Below, one piece after another: positions 49,004-49,459 of a DNA stretch of 49,459 nt. Each line of letters begins with the position of its first letter. Within the stretch, counting starts at the first letter, position 1. The stretch comes from Mayfieldus sp038317345 (GTDB lineage Bacteria > Actinomycetota > Thermoleophilia > Solirubrobacterales > 70-9). The notes under the pieces are model-generated. The model made no database searches and was not told the origin of the DNA. It saw only the letters and a list, made by a program, of their open reading frames with translations. Position numbers and translations under genes: made by a program. The DNA lies in contig JBBQBH010000018.1 of assembly GCA_038317345.1 (NCBI GenBank), forward strand, positions 1 to 49,459, given 5' to 3'.

Positions 49004-49459
49004 GCGGCGCCGCCAGTGCTCGGCCGCATACGGCTGAAGGGGGAGCCGGCGGCGGCGCGCTCCAACAGGGCGGTCATCTCACGCACCTTCAGCGGGCCGG
49101 AGAAAAGGAATCCCTGCGCGAAGCCGCAGCCGAGCCGCCGCAGCTCGGCGAGCTGGACCTCATTCTCGACCCCCTCCGCGATCGTCCGCATGCCGAGCGC
49201 GCGGGCCATCCCAATGATCGCCTCGACGATCGCCGAGCGCTCCTGCTCGATCCCCAGTCCCTCGATGAAGGAACGATCGATCTTGATCGCGTCGAACGGG
49301 AAGCGGTTGAGGTAGGAAAGCGACGAGTAGCCGGTCCCGAAGTCGTCGAGGATCAGCTGCACTCCGAGCCCGCTGAGCTCGCGCAGCATCTCGTCCGCCG
49401 CCCCCGACTTCTCGACCAGCACGCTCTCGGTGATCTCGAACTTCAGGTGGACGGCCTCG
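48925..49459 (-). CDS. EAL-domain cyclic-di-GMP phosphodiesterase (C-terminal part)
   Basis: The frame is open to the window edge, giving about 177 residues of the C-terminal half of an EAL domain. Seen motifs: E-I-T-E-S, D-D-F-G-T-G-Y-S-S-L, I-K-I-D-R-S-F-I and A-E-G-V-E, so catalytic residues for cleaving c-di-GMP are present. The true start and any sensor or GGDEF domain lie outside. The last ten or so residues (to G-R-R-E-T-E-stop) are encoded inside palindromic element 3 and are not part of the EAL fold. Confidence 0.9.
   Translation of the reverse strand, partial: EAVHLKFEITESVLVEKSGAADEMLRELSGLGVQLILDDFGTGYSSLSYLNRFPFDAIKIDRSFIEGLGIEQERSAIVEAIIGMARALGMRTIAEGVENEVQLAELRRLGCGFAQGFLFSGPLKVREMTALLERAAAGSPFSRMRPSTGGAASASFADAAPDLASESRAWQGRRETE

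Overview
This window is high-GC DNA from an actinomycete-type bacterium. GC-rich codon use, many GTG and TTG starts, four-base start/stop overlaps, a ydaO-type c-di-AMP riboswitch before a secreted NlpC/P60-like protein, and a cyclase-AAA-TPR regulator all fit Actinomycetota. The overall gene set suggests the class Thermoleophilia (Solirubrobacterales-like). That placement is inference; there is no rRNA or other phylogenetic marker here. I see no tRNA, rRNA, CRISPR array, IS element or prophage.

Layout. 1-2.1 kb: the tail of a PIN/VapC-like protein, a small membrane protein, a class I glutamine amidotransferase whose start lies in a 21-bp tandem duplication, and a frameshifted aldo/keto reductase. 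2.1-4.8 kb: two secreted cupredoxin proteins in one transcription unit behind a promoter with two tandem palindromic operators. 4.8-10.7 kb: a five-gene leftward operon (permease, glutamine-synthetase-like ligase, C26 gamma-glutamyl hydrolase, aldehyde dehydrogenase, SDR) that reads as gamma-glutamylated amine or polyamine catabolism. It diverges from a GlpA-like/GlpK-like glycerol pair (10.85-13.4 kb) across a 9-bp inverted repeat. 13.4-18.3 kb: a secreted subtilase with an inserted domain, a riboswitch-controlled NlpC/P60-like protein, and an acyl-CoA dehydrogenase with a palindromic operator. 18.4-25 kb: small stress or unknown proteins, a Bcp peroxiredoxin, a Ca2+/H+ exchanger, a lipoprotein, and an ArsA/Get3-type ATPase with a small Cys-rich partner. 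25-30 kb: a CE4 deacetylase, a DMT-type permease, a three-part epimerase/GT28-like/deacetylase-like fusion and a DegT aminotransferase (envelope or glycolipid sugar chemistry). 30-41 kb: a cupin, a 1185-residue cyclase-AAA-TPR protein, two alpha/beta-hydrolase-fold paralogues without a normal nucleophile elbow, a DUF2203 protein, a broken SGNH hydrolase, PPK2 and a GH78-like rhamnosidase. 41-45 kb: a MoxR ATPase plus VWA protein pair, a histidine phosphatase, and an Rrf2 regulator with a TauE exporter. 46-48.8 kb: a TPP riboswitch driving an ABC importer, probably for a thiamine precursor. The window ends inside an EAL-domain gene.

The most striking structure outside the genes is a family of three large, exactly centred imperfect palindromes (about 22999-23089, 41308-41474 and 48840-49003). 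Two carry the same 51-nt central module. Its 9-bp hairpin differs between the copies by paired, compensatory changes, so the fold is kept while the sequence drifts. One palindrome ends next to the moxR start codon, and another supplies the C-terminus and stop codon of the EAL protein. A separate heptamer repeat, (AGTCGCT)n, lies between consecutive genes in two operons and encodes the last residues and stop of the MoxR protein.

Four genes (1158-2110, 5529-6895, 13440-13900, 36999-37837) are each repaired to full length by restoring one base to a run of three C or G. This common signature points to homopolymer miscalls at least as much as to real pseudogenes.
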